From assembly GCF_020921035.1 (NCBI RefSeq), contig NC_063157.1, positions 11,320,001 to 11,384,000 of the forward strand: 64,000 nucleotides of DNA, given 5' to 3'. Numbering within the stretch: the stretch's first letter is position 1; each line of letters opens with the position of its first letter. A program made the translations under genes and the position numbers. Shown piece after piece: positions 23,542 to 34,739 of the stretch. The notes under the pieces were generated by a model. The model was not told the DNA's origin. It ran no database searches and saw only the letters and a program-made list of their open reading frames with translations. Origin of the DNA: Rhodamnia argentea. Taxonomy: Eukaryota; Streptophyta; Magnoliopsida; Myrtales; Myrtaceae.

Positions 23542-25110
23542 CACTACAAAAAAAAATAAGATTTTAACAACGAAATTTGCAACGAAAATTTGGGAAAAAT
23601 TCGTGGCAAATTGATTTTGCCACGAATTTTGCAACGAAACTGTATTCGGCCCTCCCTCCCTCCCTCCCTCTAGGGACCCAGATCAGAGCTGCGACCATGA
23701 TCTCAGCCACCATCAAAATCCCCCGCCTTCTCCCTCCCTCCCTCCCTCCCTCTCTCTGTCTCTCTAAGAACCCAGATCAGAGCTGCGACCAGTGAGCGGA
23801 CTAGCCTTATATAAACAAGAATGGGAAGGGAAAATTCTAAAAGAAGCACCATTTTTGAGCGGGAAGGCAAAGATAAAAGTGCGCCAAATGAAAGTGAGAT
23901 TAGCGACAAATATTGGCCTGTTCGTCGCTGACTCTTGCGACGAAAACTGGCCTTCTTCCCTAGTTCGTCGCAAATTGCTAACATAATTTAAATAAACAAA
24001 AAAAAATTGCGACGAAAATAGGATTTCGTCGCATATTTTCAGAAAAATTAAAATAGTTTGTGACGAATGATGACATTCGTCCCAAATTTCTGACGAAACC
24101 AACTACTCGTTGCAAATGGCTAATATAATTTAAATTAAAAATTCATGGACGAACGAATATTTCGTTGCAAATTTCCATAAAAAATTAAATTCATTTGCGA
24201 CTAAAGGTATATTTCATGGAAAATTTTGCAACGAAATTCACCTTTCGTTGAAAAATGCTAATATAAGTTCAATAAAAATAAAAAATAAAAAAAATTTGGC
24301 GAAAAGGGTGGATTTTAAAGAGGGAATCTTTAATCAGCCATGAAATTACCCACGAAAAAATGTCATTGCAAACTGTCGGTGGAATTTCGCGACGAATTTT
24401 AGCCACGACAACGTTTGTGGCAAAAAAATTTGCGATGAAGAAACAATATTCGTGGTCATATTGCGACGAATATAGCGTTCGTTGCAAATTTTGCGTTAAA
24501 AATATCTTATGTTAAATATTGCGACAAAACAATGATCGTGGCAACTATTGCGACAAAAAGAAATGTTTGTCCCAAACTTTGCCACAAAGAAGTCTTCGTC
24601 GCAAAACATGCGACGACCACAAATATTTTGTTGCAAACTAGACGCTAGAATTTTGTGACGAAACACAATTTCGTCACAAAACAAGACAGAGGAGTTTGCG
24701 ACGAAATAAAGACATCGTTGCAAATTTTTCGACCAAAAATATTTTCGTGGTCATATTGCGACGAAAGATTTCTCATGGAAAATTTTGTCACGAATCTCTA
24801 TTTTCGTTGCAAAACAATTGCGACAAAAATACCATTTCGTCCCAACGTAAGGAAACGAAACTTGATTTGTCTCCATTTGCGACGAAAAATTTCTTTTGTG
24901 GCAAATTTTGCGACGAAACTTTCCCTTCGTGGCAATGTTGCGACGAAACTTTGCTTTCGTAGCAAATTTTGCGACGAAGTTTTTTTTCGTCGCAAGATTT
25001 GTCGCAAATTAGTGACGAAATTGGTTTTCGTCGCAATTTGCGTCGCAAATTGGCCACGAAATGTTTCCGTTGCAAATATTTCGTGGCAAAAGCGCTGTTT
25101 TTTTGTAGTG
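23542..25110. mobile_element. non-autonomous CACTA transposon, 1569 bp
   Basis: The ends are cactacaaaaaa and ttttttgtagtg, the classical CACTA terminus, with a 3-bp target duplication GTT at 23539-23541 and 25111-25113. The related block at 29635 keeps the empty site with a single GTT. No transposase is encoded. The interior carries at least fifteen copies of tttgcgacgaaa or its reverse complement, in both orientations, and a directly repeated ccctccctccc...cccagatcagagctgcgacca segment (about 23649-23698 and 23728-23791). Confidence 0.9.
23960..25080. repeat. array of GCGACGAAA motifs inside the CACTA element
   Basis: Near-copies of tttgcgacgaaa occur at about 24001, 24389, 24463, 24691, 24757, 24879, 24909, 24940 and 24969. 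Reverse copies (ttcgtcgcaa) occur at about 23966, 24025, 24595, 24986 and 25030, with many degenerate ones between. The spacing shortens toward the right end. In CACTA elements such as En/Spm, repeated subterminal motifs bind the element's DNA-binding protein; that role is inferred here. Confidence 0.8.
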
Positions 25111-25489
25111 GTTGAGCAGTAACCCATGATCAGAGATGGTGCAAGACTTGCAGGTTAAGTCTTTGGCAATCTACTGTCTGTCACTGCTTGAGATTCGATC
25201 TAAATGCTTGGCCTTCGGTCTAAATTGAGAGAAAAGATTGAGAAAAATAGTGGGTCAAAGCAAGTTTTGACTATGTATGTTGGTACCCATCTAATCGAAT
25301 ATATCATACTAAAAATGATATTTGCACATCAAATACATCACATAGGGAGTCCTTTTTTCCCAAGTGAAAATTCTTTTTTTGCAAAAAAAGGGTAGCAGCT
25401 TAGATGAAAATCTCTTAACGATAAGTAGTAAAAATGGCCTATGAGAGCGAGAAAATTGAGATCAAAAGTTCTAAAATATTATGTAGATA

Positions 25490-25975
25490 AAACAACGGTT
25501 GCAAGATTGAACCGGAAAATTGAACCAAACCGCTAACCGAATTAAACTGAAATTTTCGTGCATTTCGGTTGGGTTTGATTTTCGATTTGGGTAGTTGAAA
25601 AGTAACCATTCTTTTTTTCAGTTTGGTTATTTCAAACCGAATTGAAAATCTCTATTCTTTTTAATAGTAGCAATTAGGGAAAAAATAACCAATATTTTTT
25701 ATTTTCATTTTTAATTTTATTTTCTTTTTTGGTGAAAAGAGACAGTGGAGGTGTCGCAGCCCTCGGCTAGTGGCCAATGGCCCCACCGGCCCTTTGAACC
25801 AATAAAGGGAAAAAAAGAAAATAAAAAATCGAAAAAAGAATCGAAAAAGCTGAACTGAAATTTTGGTTCCTATTTGGTTTTGTCACAATTTGGTTTGATT
25901 CAACTGCTTACCCTAACGGTTCGATTCGGTTCGGATCGAATTGAAAAAAAAAAAAAAACCGAACCGTTGACACCC
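25490..25975. mobile_element. non-autonomous hAT fragment
   Basis: Begins with ttgaaccggaaa / aaccgctaaccgaatt motifs and ends ccgaaccgttgacaccctta, the same right terminus as the element at 27759-29045. The left terminus is degraded and no target duplication was clear. The interior has a GC-rich patch (about 25741-25800, gtgtcgcagccctcggctag). Probably an old relative of the Pack-type element. Confidence 0.5.
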
Positions 25976-26097
25976 TTAGGTATAAGTATAGATATAGATA
26001 TAGATATTATATCTAGTAAGGAAGGATCAGGTTTATGTATTCACCCCAATTTTTAAAAGCATGTAAATGTTAATAATCCAAACTATCATGTTCACGT

Positions 26098-27406
26098 GAA
26101 GTCTTGTCATCTGATTTGGTCGGACCTGCAATACAGATTCAAGTCTCACCCTTTGGCGTCCACCGAATTCATGAATGGCTACTAAATTTTAGTCATACCT
26201 CTACAAGTTTCTTTTTTTTTGGGTCCAAACAAACTTCATTCATTACTAACTCGAAGGTGGAAAACAAGAGTTTTCGAAGTCAAAACATAAAATCAGCCAT
26301 AGGGGATGGGGAGGTTTGGAAATCCGATAAGGCAGAAGGGAGTCTGTTCTGTGGGCCTTCGCCACCCAATCCGCTGCCTGGTTTGATTCTCTGGGCTCAA
26401 ATATAACACTAACGTTTTGCAACTGGGCCAACAGTGAGGTGCAATCATTTATAATTGTTCGAGCAGCCCATGGAGTTCCCTGTCGGCCCGATACGTAGTT
26501 CACCACTGATAGATTATCTGTTGATATTTGCGCGCGCGGATCAGTTCCATTACTCAGTTTAGTTCGTGCACCTCTTGTCTTCTTCAGCCTCGACAGTGCC
26601 TCCCTCACAGCTAGGGTTTCGGCGACAAGGACGGAAGGGGCGTGGATCTCCTTTGCGAATCCATACGTGATGAGGCCGTGACTGTTCCTGCATATGCCCG
26701 CGACTGAACCGACCAAGGTAGAGCAGCACCATGAGCTATCCACGTTAAATTTGAAGCCGTTTGTCGGCGGGGAGGTCCACTGTGCCGGTGGGTGTCTATT
26801 TCCTCTTACTGTTCTGCCCTTTCTCGGATTCGACTTCGCATGAAGCTTATTCATCAAGATTGCTTCTTCTACGTATGCTCTGGGGTTGGGTCGCCTGGCT
26901 TGGAAAACCCCCTGGTTGCGCGCCTTCCATGTCAACCACAATACTCCTGCGAACAGAGCTTTCTGATCTGGGTCGACTTTGGGGGTGAGATTTCCTAAGA
27001 CCCATTTGTCAATTCGAGTGATTTTTCTAGGGGAAGTGTCGGCCATGAGATGCGAATTTGCAAAGAAAGAAACAATGCCATTCTCCGAAAAAAGATGCCA
27101 AACCCAACGATCTCGTCAGCAGAACCATGGCGGAAAATCTTTGCTGTACCTCGGATCTGGTTATGGGCTTCAAGGACTTAAAAGCTATATAGCCCATTGT
27201 AGCATGAAATCTAACCCGGTTGCGGACTGGCTTGCAAAAGCCCGTTGCAATAGGTCTTTACCCTTTAATTAGTTGTCTAGTCCGTCGAGACCCTTATGAG
27301 CTTTACTTTATTCGGAATCTAGTTTTTTGTACTCAAACTTTTGAGTTAGCTAATGAATTTCCTTTTCTGACCAGTAGCAAAAAAAAAAGAAGAAGTCTTG
27401 TCATCT
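26098..27406 (+). mobile_element. LINE insertion with perfect 15-bp target duplication, nested
   Basis: gaagtcttgtcatct occurs at 26098-26112 and 27392-27406. The second copy directly follows an A-rich tail (about 27379-27391), as expected for a plus-strand LINE. Just before the tail, about 27205-27270 encodes NPVADWLAKARCNRSLP, the last part of a plant LINE RNase H-like domain. Most of the interval is occupied by a second LINE fragment in the opposite orientation. Confidence 0.75.
26209..27150 (-). mobile_element. 5'-truncated LINE with RNase H-like (RVT_3) domain
   Basis: On the minus strand an open frame (27046-26246, 266 residues) continues upstream out of the track start as RWVWHLFSENGIV. 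It encodes the tail of a plant LINE ORF2: a zinc-binding connection region followed by an RNase H-like domain. Visible acidic residues are FNVDSSW, ETLAVREAL and STDNLSVV, and the last motif is NQAADWVAKAH. The 3' end reads through aatgaagtttgtttgg into an A-run (T-run at 26212-26220 on the plus strand). The reverse transcriptase proper is missing, so it is 5'-truncated. The long uninterrupted frame suggests a fairly recent insertion. Confidence 0.8.
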
Positions 27407-27758
27407 AGATGAAATGTGCTAATAATTTGAGGAGACGGTTAAACTTGACTGAAAAGAGTCTTTTGTTAGATATTGTTAATGTCTTTACTACTTGCTAAGT
27501 GCATGGATGACTAAAGTTTTTGCTACATCATGCAATGGGATTGCGGATAGATTAACTATATCATCACTCGGGATCGAGTAAAAAAGTTCCTTATTTTCAT
27601 TTTCTAGCAAAGTTTTGAAATTTAAATGAACGAAATGAAAAATCGTAGGATTTAAGTGTAATATTGCACAAATTTTAGGACTTCTGATAGGATTGCCCCT
27701 ATGAATTTTGAAAAGGTCGCCAACTTCGTATGTGTCTCGAATTCATTTCCCCATACAG

Positions 27759-29045
27759 TAGGGGTGTCAAAATAAAACCGAAAAACCGAATCGAACCGTT
27801 AACCGAACCGAACCGAAAATTTCACGCATTTCGGTTCGGTACGGTTTCGGTTTAGGTAATGAAATAAAAAATCATTTTTGTTTTTTGGTTCGGGAAACTT
27901 ATGACTGATTTGGTTCGGTACGCGGTTAACCGAACTGAAAAAAGGCCCATCTTCTTAAAGGCCCGTTTTATTATCTTAATGTTTTACAATACCTCTCTTC
28001 TTTTTCACCCCTAAAAAAAGCGGTCCCCGTGAAACCTAATCAGCCTCTCCTTTAGTATCCCGTCATTGAAGCCCCTCGAGCTCGACCTCACCATCATCAA
28101 TGTCGAGCACCTCATCAAGCACCTCATCAAGCACCTCATCAAGCATGCCAACTGGAAGAACGGCGACCTCAAGCCATACGCCATCTTCTGGATCGATCTT
28201 GATTGCCGCCTCGCCACAAAGTCCGACAATTACGGCTCAACCCGACGTATCTGCAACAAACAGTTCACAATCCTCACCTCCTTCCTCAGCTCCTCCCAAC
28301 CAGACTCCTGCAACTCTAGGCTCGAATCGCCCACCATCGGGATCTCCGACTCCAGATCCTTCCAGAGGAAAACTCCCCGATCGCTCTCGTCCTTCCGCGG
28401 ATGCCCGCGACGACGCAATGGCGGACACCTTGGGGCGCGATTGCTCACTCCGCCATCTCGCTTCCCACGTAAAACTTGGGCGGATAGTCAAAAGCGCAGA
28501 TTTTTCCACCACTCACTGGATCTTCACTTTCCCTCTGTACTCCCGCTAGTTCATTTTTCTCTCTCACCTTGTTCGATTCGTTGAAGGCCAGCGAGAGGGC
28601 GAGCCAGAGTCGGGCACAGAGAGAGAGAGAGAAAGAGGGGGAGACATGGGCCTTTATCGGGTCGGGTCAAGCCTTTGATTAAAGCAAACTCGAGCTCGAC
28701 TTGATCGTTTTGAAACAAATTTTTTTCCCTTTTTTGGTTCAAAGGGATTATTTTCTTGTTTTAAACAAACTTTTCGGGTCAAGCCTTTGATTAGCCCTTT
28801 CGATCTGATCCGAACAGGGTTATTTTCTTGTTTTAAAGGGTAAATTCTTTTCTTAAAAAAGGGGAAAAAAACAATTAGGAAAACCGAAAAACCGAACCGT
28901 ACCGAACCAAAAATTCGGTTTAGTTTGGTTCGGTTTGGTACGTATTCGGTTCGAGTGATAATGCGGTTCGGTTCATCCGTTTACCATAATGGTTCGGTTC
29001 GGTTATTAAAAAAACCCGAACCGAACCGTACCGTTGACACCCCTA
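27759..29045. mobile_element. Pack-type non-autonomous hAT carrying a C2-domain gene fragment
   Basis: Perfect inverted ends (taggggtgtcaa and ttgacaccccta) are flanked by a perfect 8-bp duplication, ccatacag (27751-27758 and 29046-29053). Both subterminal regions are packed with aaccgaaccg/cggttcggt motifs. Between them lies GC-rich DNA (about 28050-28590) that resembles a host gene. No transposase is present. The intact duplication suggests a recent insertion. Confidence 0.92.
28066..28557 (+). pseudogene. captured fragment of a C2-domain (SRC2/BAP-like) gene
   Basis: The first third of the plus-strand frame reads PLELDLTIINVEHL, then NWKNGDLKPYAIFWIDLDC and RLATKSDNYGSTR. This matches the start of a plant C2 domain of the SRC2-like type (strand 1, the KNVNW...KPYA loop and the STR...W.E.F segment). 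After QFTIL the resemblance fades, with the likely continuation spread over other frames. There is no ATG at the start. A 12-bp unit (cacctcatcaag) is repeated three to four times at about 28106-28145, expanding HLIK inside the domain. It lies wholly inside the hAT element. Confidence 0.7.
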
Positions 29046-29215
29046 CCATACAGTCATTTTAGTTATGACTTTAATTAGTTAAATTATTAGAAGATATTGC
29101 ACCTCTAACTCCTTAAATTGTCTAAAAAATAGTGATAGTGTATATTTTAATTGACAACACTGCAATTTGTATTTTACGCCTTGCCACTTGCTTAGTACAC
29201 CTAAATAAAAAATTT

Positions 29216-29980
29216 CTTTTTCTGAAAATTAAAATCGAAATGAAAATCATGGATCGGATAAGACGCGAGCCGAAACCTAAATAGATAATTCAAAATGGGA
29301 GATTATTCGCACCAAATGACGTGAGGAAATCAAACCAGTCCCGATCTCCTAATCCACAGGCGCATATCGTTCGCATACATCTTGTTTGTTGAATGGAAAC
29401 TAGAAAAGAGAAAACGAATATGGTTTTTCGCTGCACCTAGTCGTACGCTTGAACCGGTCCTCCTCCATTGCACTTTTTTTTTGGGCCACAGTTCTCGCAT
29501 TGCCTTTCACTTCCTTGAAGCATTATTCGTAATGATTCACTTACGTACTAACCTGCGCAAACGCACTTAGAACAACTGAAGGAAATAGAGTCGTCAACGG
29601 CGTGATGAATCTCGAAGAATGCCATTATATCTCAGTTGAGAAGTAATCAATAATCAAAGATGGTGCAAAACTTACACGATAAGTCTTTGGCAATCTACTG
29701 TTTGTCACTGCTTGAGATCCGATCTTAATGCTTGGCCTTCGATCTGAATTGAGAGAAAAGATTGAGAAAAAATAGTGGGTCAGAGCAAGCTTGACTATAT
29801 GTATATGTTGGTACCCATCTAATCGATTTTGGCACATAAAATGCATTCAATTTAATGCAGGGGGGGTCTTGTTTTTATTTCGAATGAAAATTCAAGAGTT
29901 TTTCAGGAAAAAAAAAAGTTGAAAGTTTATAGGAATATCTCTTGACAATAAGTAGTAAGAATGACCTATGAGAATGAAAA
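29216..29980. repeat. duplicated block, copy 2 (empty CACTA site at 29635)
   Basis: Uninterrupted counterpart of 23116-25450. At 29631-29640 it reads ctcagttgag, exactly the sequence expected before the CACTA insertion, with one GTT. No coding frame spans it. Confidence 0.8.
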
Positions 29981-29989
29981 AATGTTTTT

Positions 29990-31670
29990 AGAAACAACTA
30001 CGAGAAAAAAAAATCAAAATTTTGACATAGGTATAAATACTATAATGCCACATAAAATTAGCTCTATTATGCATGATACACGATATTTATATACTTACTC
30101 AAAAAGATTACTTATACATCTATAGCTCAATGTGGAGAAAAAAATGACTTTGTCACTTACAATAAAATGCAGCAAAAGAAATAAAATCAAGGTCCATCAT
30201 TCTTATTGCTTTGCTAAGTTCCTTTCTAATTTGCCTAGTCTCCTTGTATTTCCTTGTTATCCGACAAGTACCCTGTTATTAGACTGTCGCACTAGATAGG
30301 AGTTTGGGAGAACCCGTGCCTAACTTAGGGTTGTCGGTCCGCCTTTAGCATTATTTGTAAACACATTATTTTCCCGACACGCCCTTGTCGAAAATGAGGG
30401 TTGTGACAGCTCACTATCACTTGTATCCGCGTGTTTGTATTTGGAATCATGGTCCGAATTGTTATCTTCTACCTCACTGGTAGTCTCCACCTAGACTCGT
30501 CAAACGACTGAATTGGGTCAAGTTTGGATTCCAAAATGGGTCGGACACAAATTAACCCCTATTGAACTATCTTTTTAGCAAATTGATACAATTTTAGCAA
30601 CCCATACCCCGACCGACCTAAACCTAAATCGAGCTCTAGTTCTTAGCAAATATTCCCCTTATATATGGAAAAAGCATGCTGAAAATAAAATTAACTAATG
30701 AAAAAAAAAAATAATCATGCAAACAATTGGAAAATAAGAAATTACTAAAGAATTTGACAGATCAAGCTACTAGAACACATGTCCTGTTATTTCTCTTAGT
30801 ATTAGAAATTTGATCTAATTTATCAGAAGAGACCATACATATATGATGTTCACTTCTACTCTCGCGAGCACTAAAAGATCAGAAGAGACCATACATACTA
30901 CTACCCATTAATGGACTGATTTGCAAAAATTTTCAATAAAATATATTTTATTCACCAACGATGTAATCGCGGGTTGCTTGATATATTTATTTCAAATTTC
31001 GTATTGACAACTCGCTTATCGTAAATTTCAACTTAAATTTTAGAAGTAGGTAATGAGAGTTAGCCATGAATACTCATACCTAAATTACTCCCGATGGGTT
31101 AATTATCTGGAAAGCGCACACAGCACAAATCACGGGTCTTAGCAATCTTCTTCGCGGCGGAAAGCAAGTCAAAGTCTTCATTATCTTGCTTGCTTAGTCA
31201 CAAACCATGGGATTGCAGAGATCTACTTGTTCAATCAGGAAACTTTTGCGGGTCTAAATTGAGTAATTAATGGGTTAAAGATGGGTCTGTCACATAATTT
31301 ACGTAGGTTGCAGCCTAACTTTTCTGCGGCCATTATCAATTTCGCATACGTTTAGTCACTCCACCCAACATGAAGTATGACTCTGAAAACGTCCGCCATC
31401 TGTGAAGGTAATATACAGTAAGAAAATGCATAGCTAGAGGAAAATATTATCAATTTGCGGGAGTGCGACTTCAGAATCTTCTCCTACACAAACCCGAAAT
31501 CGACCTACAATGGATTAAACTTGAAGTAGATTAAAACCGGGACGTCCTCAACATAGATAAATGACCACTTAAATGGGCTTTAATTTGCTAATACGTAGAG
31601 TTATGGATTTTCTATTGCGTAGAATCTAGAATCTAGAGACTAGAGACTAGACAGCCATTGCACTTATTCA
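29990..31670. other. intergenic, no gene seen
   Basis: AT-rich sequence. Phrases such as agaagagaccatacatat occur twice (about 30827 and 30883), a local direct repeat. No domain or RNA gene recognised. The right end is the 3' flank of the HMA gene. Confidence 0.35.
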
Positions 31671-31684
31671 TGCTGTAATCGCAA

Positions 31685-32667
31685 TCACGGAGTGAAGTGA
31701 ATTTCGGGTTGCCTCCCATAAAGCCATGAGAGATACGAGCTATAGTCACTCGGGCCGTCCTTCACCATTAATTCGTCGTGGTTATGGACGTGCATAATCT
31801 CAGGAGCCTGCAATTGGTATGGGCGAACCCAAATCGGCATTTGTGGGAGATGGTGGTGAACGGCGGAAAGATTTTGGTAGTCAGTCGGATGGCCTCCGAA
31901 GCCAGCGTAACCGAGGCCGTTTCTTCGTGTATGGACATCAGGATTCATGTCTCCCTTCCAATGGAGAGCATCAACCCTCCTGGCCATTGAGGCGCTCTCT
32001 CCGATGTTCTGGTTGAGATAGTTTCCAAGGGTCCTATCTCCTTCAAAGAATGCGGAGGGCATTGTATCCGCTCGACGTAGGATCTGTATATCGTTGTCTG
32101 AGTATGTCTTTGATCCATCTCCTTCTTGCTTCTGATTCGTTTTGAAGTCTGGAAGGAAAAGCTCTGCGTGTTTACCAGAACCTGCCAACTTCTCAATCAA
32201 AATATCGGAATCCACCGTGCCGGAAACAGTTACCAACTCTTGCTCCGAATCAATGTGTACCGTGTAAACACCTGGACTCATAAAACCACGTCACCAGTTA
32301 AGCAAATAAGACCAACAAAACGCATGAGGAATTGAAGGAATATGTCAAGAGGAAACTAACTACGGGGACCGGAACTTGATCAGGCACCATTAAACCATCT
32401 TTAGTTCTGTGATGCATAGATTTTACAATGCTGACTGGACATTCATTAAGCAATCTTCAGAACGTAGAAGCAAGAGACTCTCTAAGTAAGTTCGCCGATG
32501 ATTGTCTCAAGAAACAGAAGAAACCAACTCTAATCACCTGAAGTCTGAAACATGTAAACCCTATTGGGCGAAACCTAGACGAGATGAGTACCGTCGATCT
32601 TCCGGAGGAGTTTCTTCACTTTCCGCCGGCATCCTAGACAGTTAATGTGCACTTTGAGCAAATGTGT
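31685..32667 (-). CDS. heavy-metal-associated (HMA) domain plant protein, HPP/HIPP class; first exon not located
   Basis: Two exons are clear on the minus strand: 32667-32592 (76 nt) and 32271-31685. The joined frame reads THLLKVHINCLGCRRKVKKL, then LRKIDGVYTVHIDSEQE and GTVDSDILIEKLAGSGKHAE. This is a complete HMA domain with the copper/zinc-type CxxC (NCLGC). The junction GAC-G|GT restores Gly exactly. A good acceptor (ttttctctgcttcgcag) before 32667 shows that a short first exon lies further upstream, as is usual in this family; I could not find it. The C-terminal part is His/Tyr/Pro-rich (VHHHLPQMPIW, HVHNHDEL) and ends EIHFTP. There is no CaaX box, so the protein is not predicted to be farnesylated, unlike true HIPPs. 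Such proteins bind metal ions or act in stress signalling; the substrate here is unknown. Confidence 0.8.
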
Positions 32668-32679
32668 CTGCGAAGCAGA

Positions 32680-34290
32680 GAAAATTCGGTTTCAAATGAG
32701 CCAAGAAACATGGCTTGAACTACAGGTCACCAAAGGGCAAGAGCCAAAAAGGTGGAGGACCAAGATTAGAAAGAAGAACCTTCATCATCTGATGTTGACC
32801 AAGTTCATTGGTTGACATTCTTAGCACACAAGTGATACTGTCTGGGATCTGCTACAGGAACCCTTTTGCTTCAATTGACCCATGAAACTCCAAAAGTTGA
32901 GACAAAGTGGCTTCTTTATGAGGAAGACAGAGACAGGGACTTCTGCGTGAGTCTGGTTTGGTCTGGAAGGTGTCAAAGCGATTGACCAAGTCCAAAGGGC
33001 GTGACACTTTTTCGGATTTGCGTGAGTCGCAGATTCGCACCTCCATCGCCTCGTGAAGGTGCGGTTGCATCTGCACACGGTCATTTCGTTACCGGGATTG
33101 ACCATTTCTCCATTTTTCCTTTCTGCATTCAGAATGAGGACGGTAAAAAATAAGATTAGTAATCAAATATATATGGATGGGTGACCATCATATCAGGAAG
33201 CATGGACAGAGAAATTTTCAGTTCCACCCATAAAAATGGGCTGTATTCTCATCACGAACTGCATTAGAACATTATATGCACTAGAACATTTTATGTGAAA
33301 CTCTCCACCAAACACTTTACCTCCGATTAGACCGTATCGCAGGCTGCGGACCCGAGCCATATGGGTCTGTAGACTTTTCGGGTGGTCTTCGGCATTCAGT
33401 GAGAAAACCTAGCCGCCGCCCGGACTTGACCCAACCCGAGGGCTTGTAAGTACCACTTTGATGGTTAGCAAGCTTGGGCAATAGGCCTGACCTTAAGGTC
33501 CGGCCCGACTGCCGTTGACTAGATTTCTGAGACAAAAAAAGATTTAATAAGAAAGTTTCTGCAAGTTCAAGGGCATAACTAGATAAATTGAAAGTTTAAA
33601 GATCTGATTAGACAAATTAAAATGATGCGTTTACTAGTATATGCCTATTAAATTTCGTCATCTTTATTTTCGTTCTCCAAGAATATGATAAATCAATTAA
33701 TTAAACTATCCTTCTACTTTTAAGCATGTCTTTTTCCTTCCTCTTTTCAAAATGCTATGAGCAAATTTTTGTTTAGAATATGGGTTATGTTAACAATTGT
33801 CCATCAGGCATTTGCTGGACATACTGATTAAGGAATGTTTTTTTATTTCTAAACCAGTGATTACACATAATACAAAAAATTAGTACATTGAAAACTATAA
33901 AATTATTTTTAAATGGTTTCTTAACAAGTGCAATGGAGGCATCTTTAACAAAAATAAAATAAAAATAAAATATATGGATGAGAGGAGAACTATAAATACA
34001 CACACACACACACACACAAGTTTACTCATATATATTATACTTTTTGTTTCTAAAACACATCTACTTAATTCATGAATTTCAATCTCATACCATTCACTTC
34101 TCATTGCATTTTCTCAATTAAACTAAGGCTCCTTTTTGTTTACAAATATTTAAATTTAAATTAATTACAAATAGGCTATTAAGTAGGCATATTAACTAGC
34201 CAATATAAAAGCTGAATAATTGATATCAATTGCTTGTCTAGGATTTTCTGTTCATGGCAAAAGAAAACTTTTGTCAATTATTCACTTACG
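32680..34290. other. upstream region of the HMA gene and intergenic DNA
   Basis: The missing first exon should lie in the left part of this stretch. A minus-strand frame (33105-32821) is hydrophilic but not like an HMA N terminus. 33310-33540 is GC-richer with no recognised protein. An AC microsatellite lies at about 34001-34018. Confidence 0.35.
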
Positions 34291-34299
34291 TTTTTTTAG

Positions 34300-34730
34300 G
34301 GGTTCATACCACAGAAACCTCAAACCGGTACACCTATGATAAATTTACCACAAACCAATTTTTTAACAACTAACCTTTGACAAATTTACCTCAAACTGAT
34401 TTTGTAACCACCAAAATCCCAAACCGGTATACCTCGTGACAAATTCACCTCTCGTAGTTTCCGTCAAGTTGGATTAGTACTATGAATAAAACCCAAACTG
34501 CTACTTTTGTGACAAACAGAGGGTAAAACTTCAAACTGTTGCACCGGTCAACCGCCACGTGTCATCCAACTCAACAATGTGATGGTAAAATTTTAACAAA
34601 AACTAACGGATAGTAAATTTATTACAAGTGTTCTAATTTGAGGTTTTTGGTGGTCAAAAAATTAGTTTTGAAAATTTTTTATCACAAATATATTAATCTG
34701 AGATTTTTCGTGATATTAACTCTTTTTGTA
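34300..34730. repeat. foldback element, MITE-like
   Basis: The left half has cctcaaaccggtacacctatgataaattta and related phrases repeated. The right half has their approximate reverse complement (attacaagtgttctaatttgaggtttttggtgg). A third partial unit is at about 34379. No coding capacity. Confidence 0.45.
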
Positions 34731-34739
34731 ATAACATCA

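Larger units (their letters stand above)
23116..25450. repeat. duplicated block, copy 1 (split by a CACTA element)
   Basis: 23116-23541 plus 25111-25450 together match 29216-29980 in order: caaatgacgcgag, tgcgcaaacgcactta, gtctcgaagagtgccatta, tggtgcaagacttgcagg, gtctttggcaatctactg and ggtacccatctaatcga. The function of the block is unknown and no reading frame spans it. The two copies differ at many bases, so the duplication is not recent. Confidence 0.8.

Noticed and set aside
23960-25080. CRISPR-like repetition
   Set aside because: The repeats are short, imperfect, occur in both orientations with uneven spacing, and the genome is a plant nuclear genome.
23703-25127. Several open frames on both strands with repeated Cys-Asp-Glu or Ser-Ser-Gln words, suggesting a repetitive protein
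   Set aside because: They are produced by the tttgcgacgaaa motif array of the CACTA element being read in all phases. There is no start context, domain or splice structure.
28100-28549. Ser/Thr/Pro-rich frame inside the Pack-type hAT as a new gene
   Set aside because: It is an alternative phase of the captured C2 fragment; low-complexity Ser runs come from the tcatcaagcacc repeat.
32821-33105. Candidate first exon of the HMA gene
   Set aside because: It contains neither the short hydrophilic start typical of the family nor a phase-0 donor that would join exon 32667-32592.
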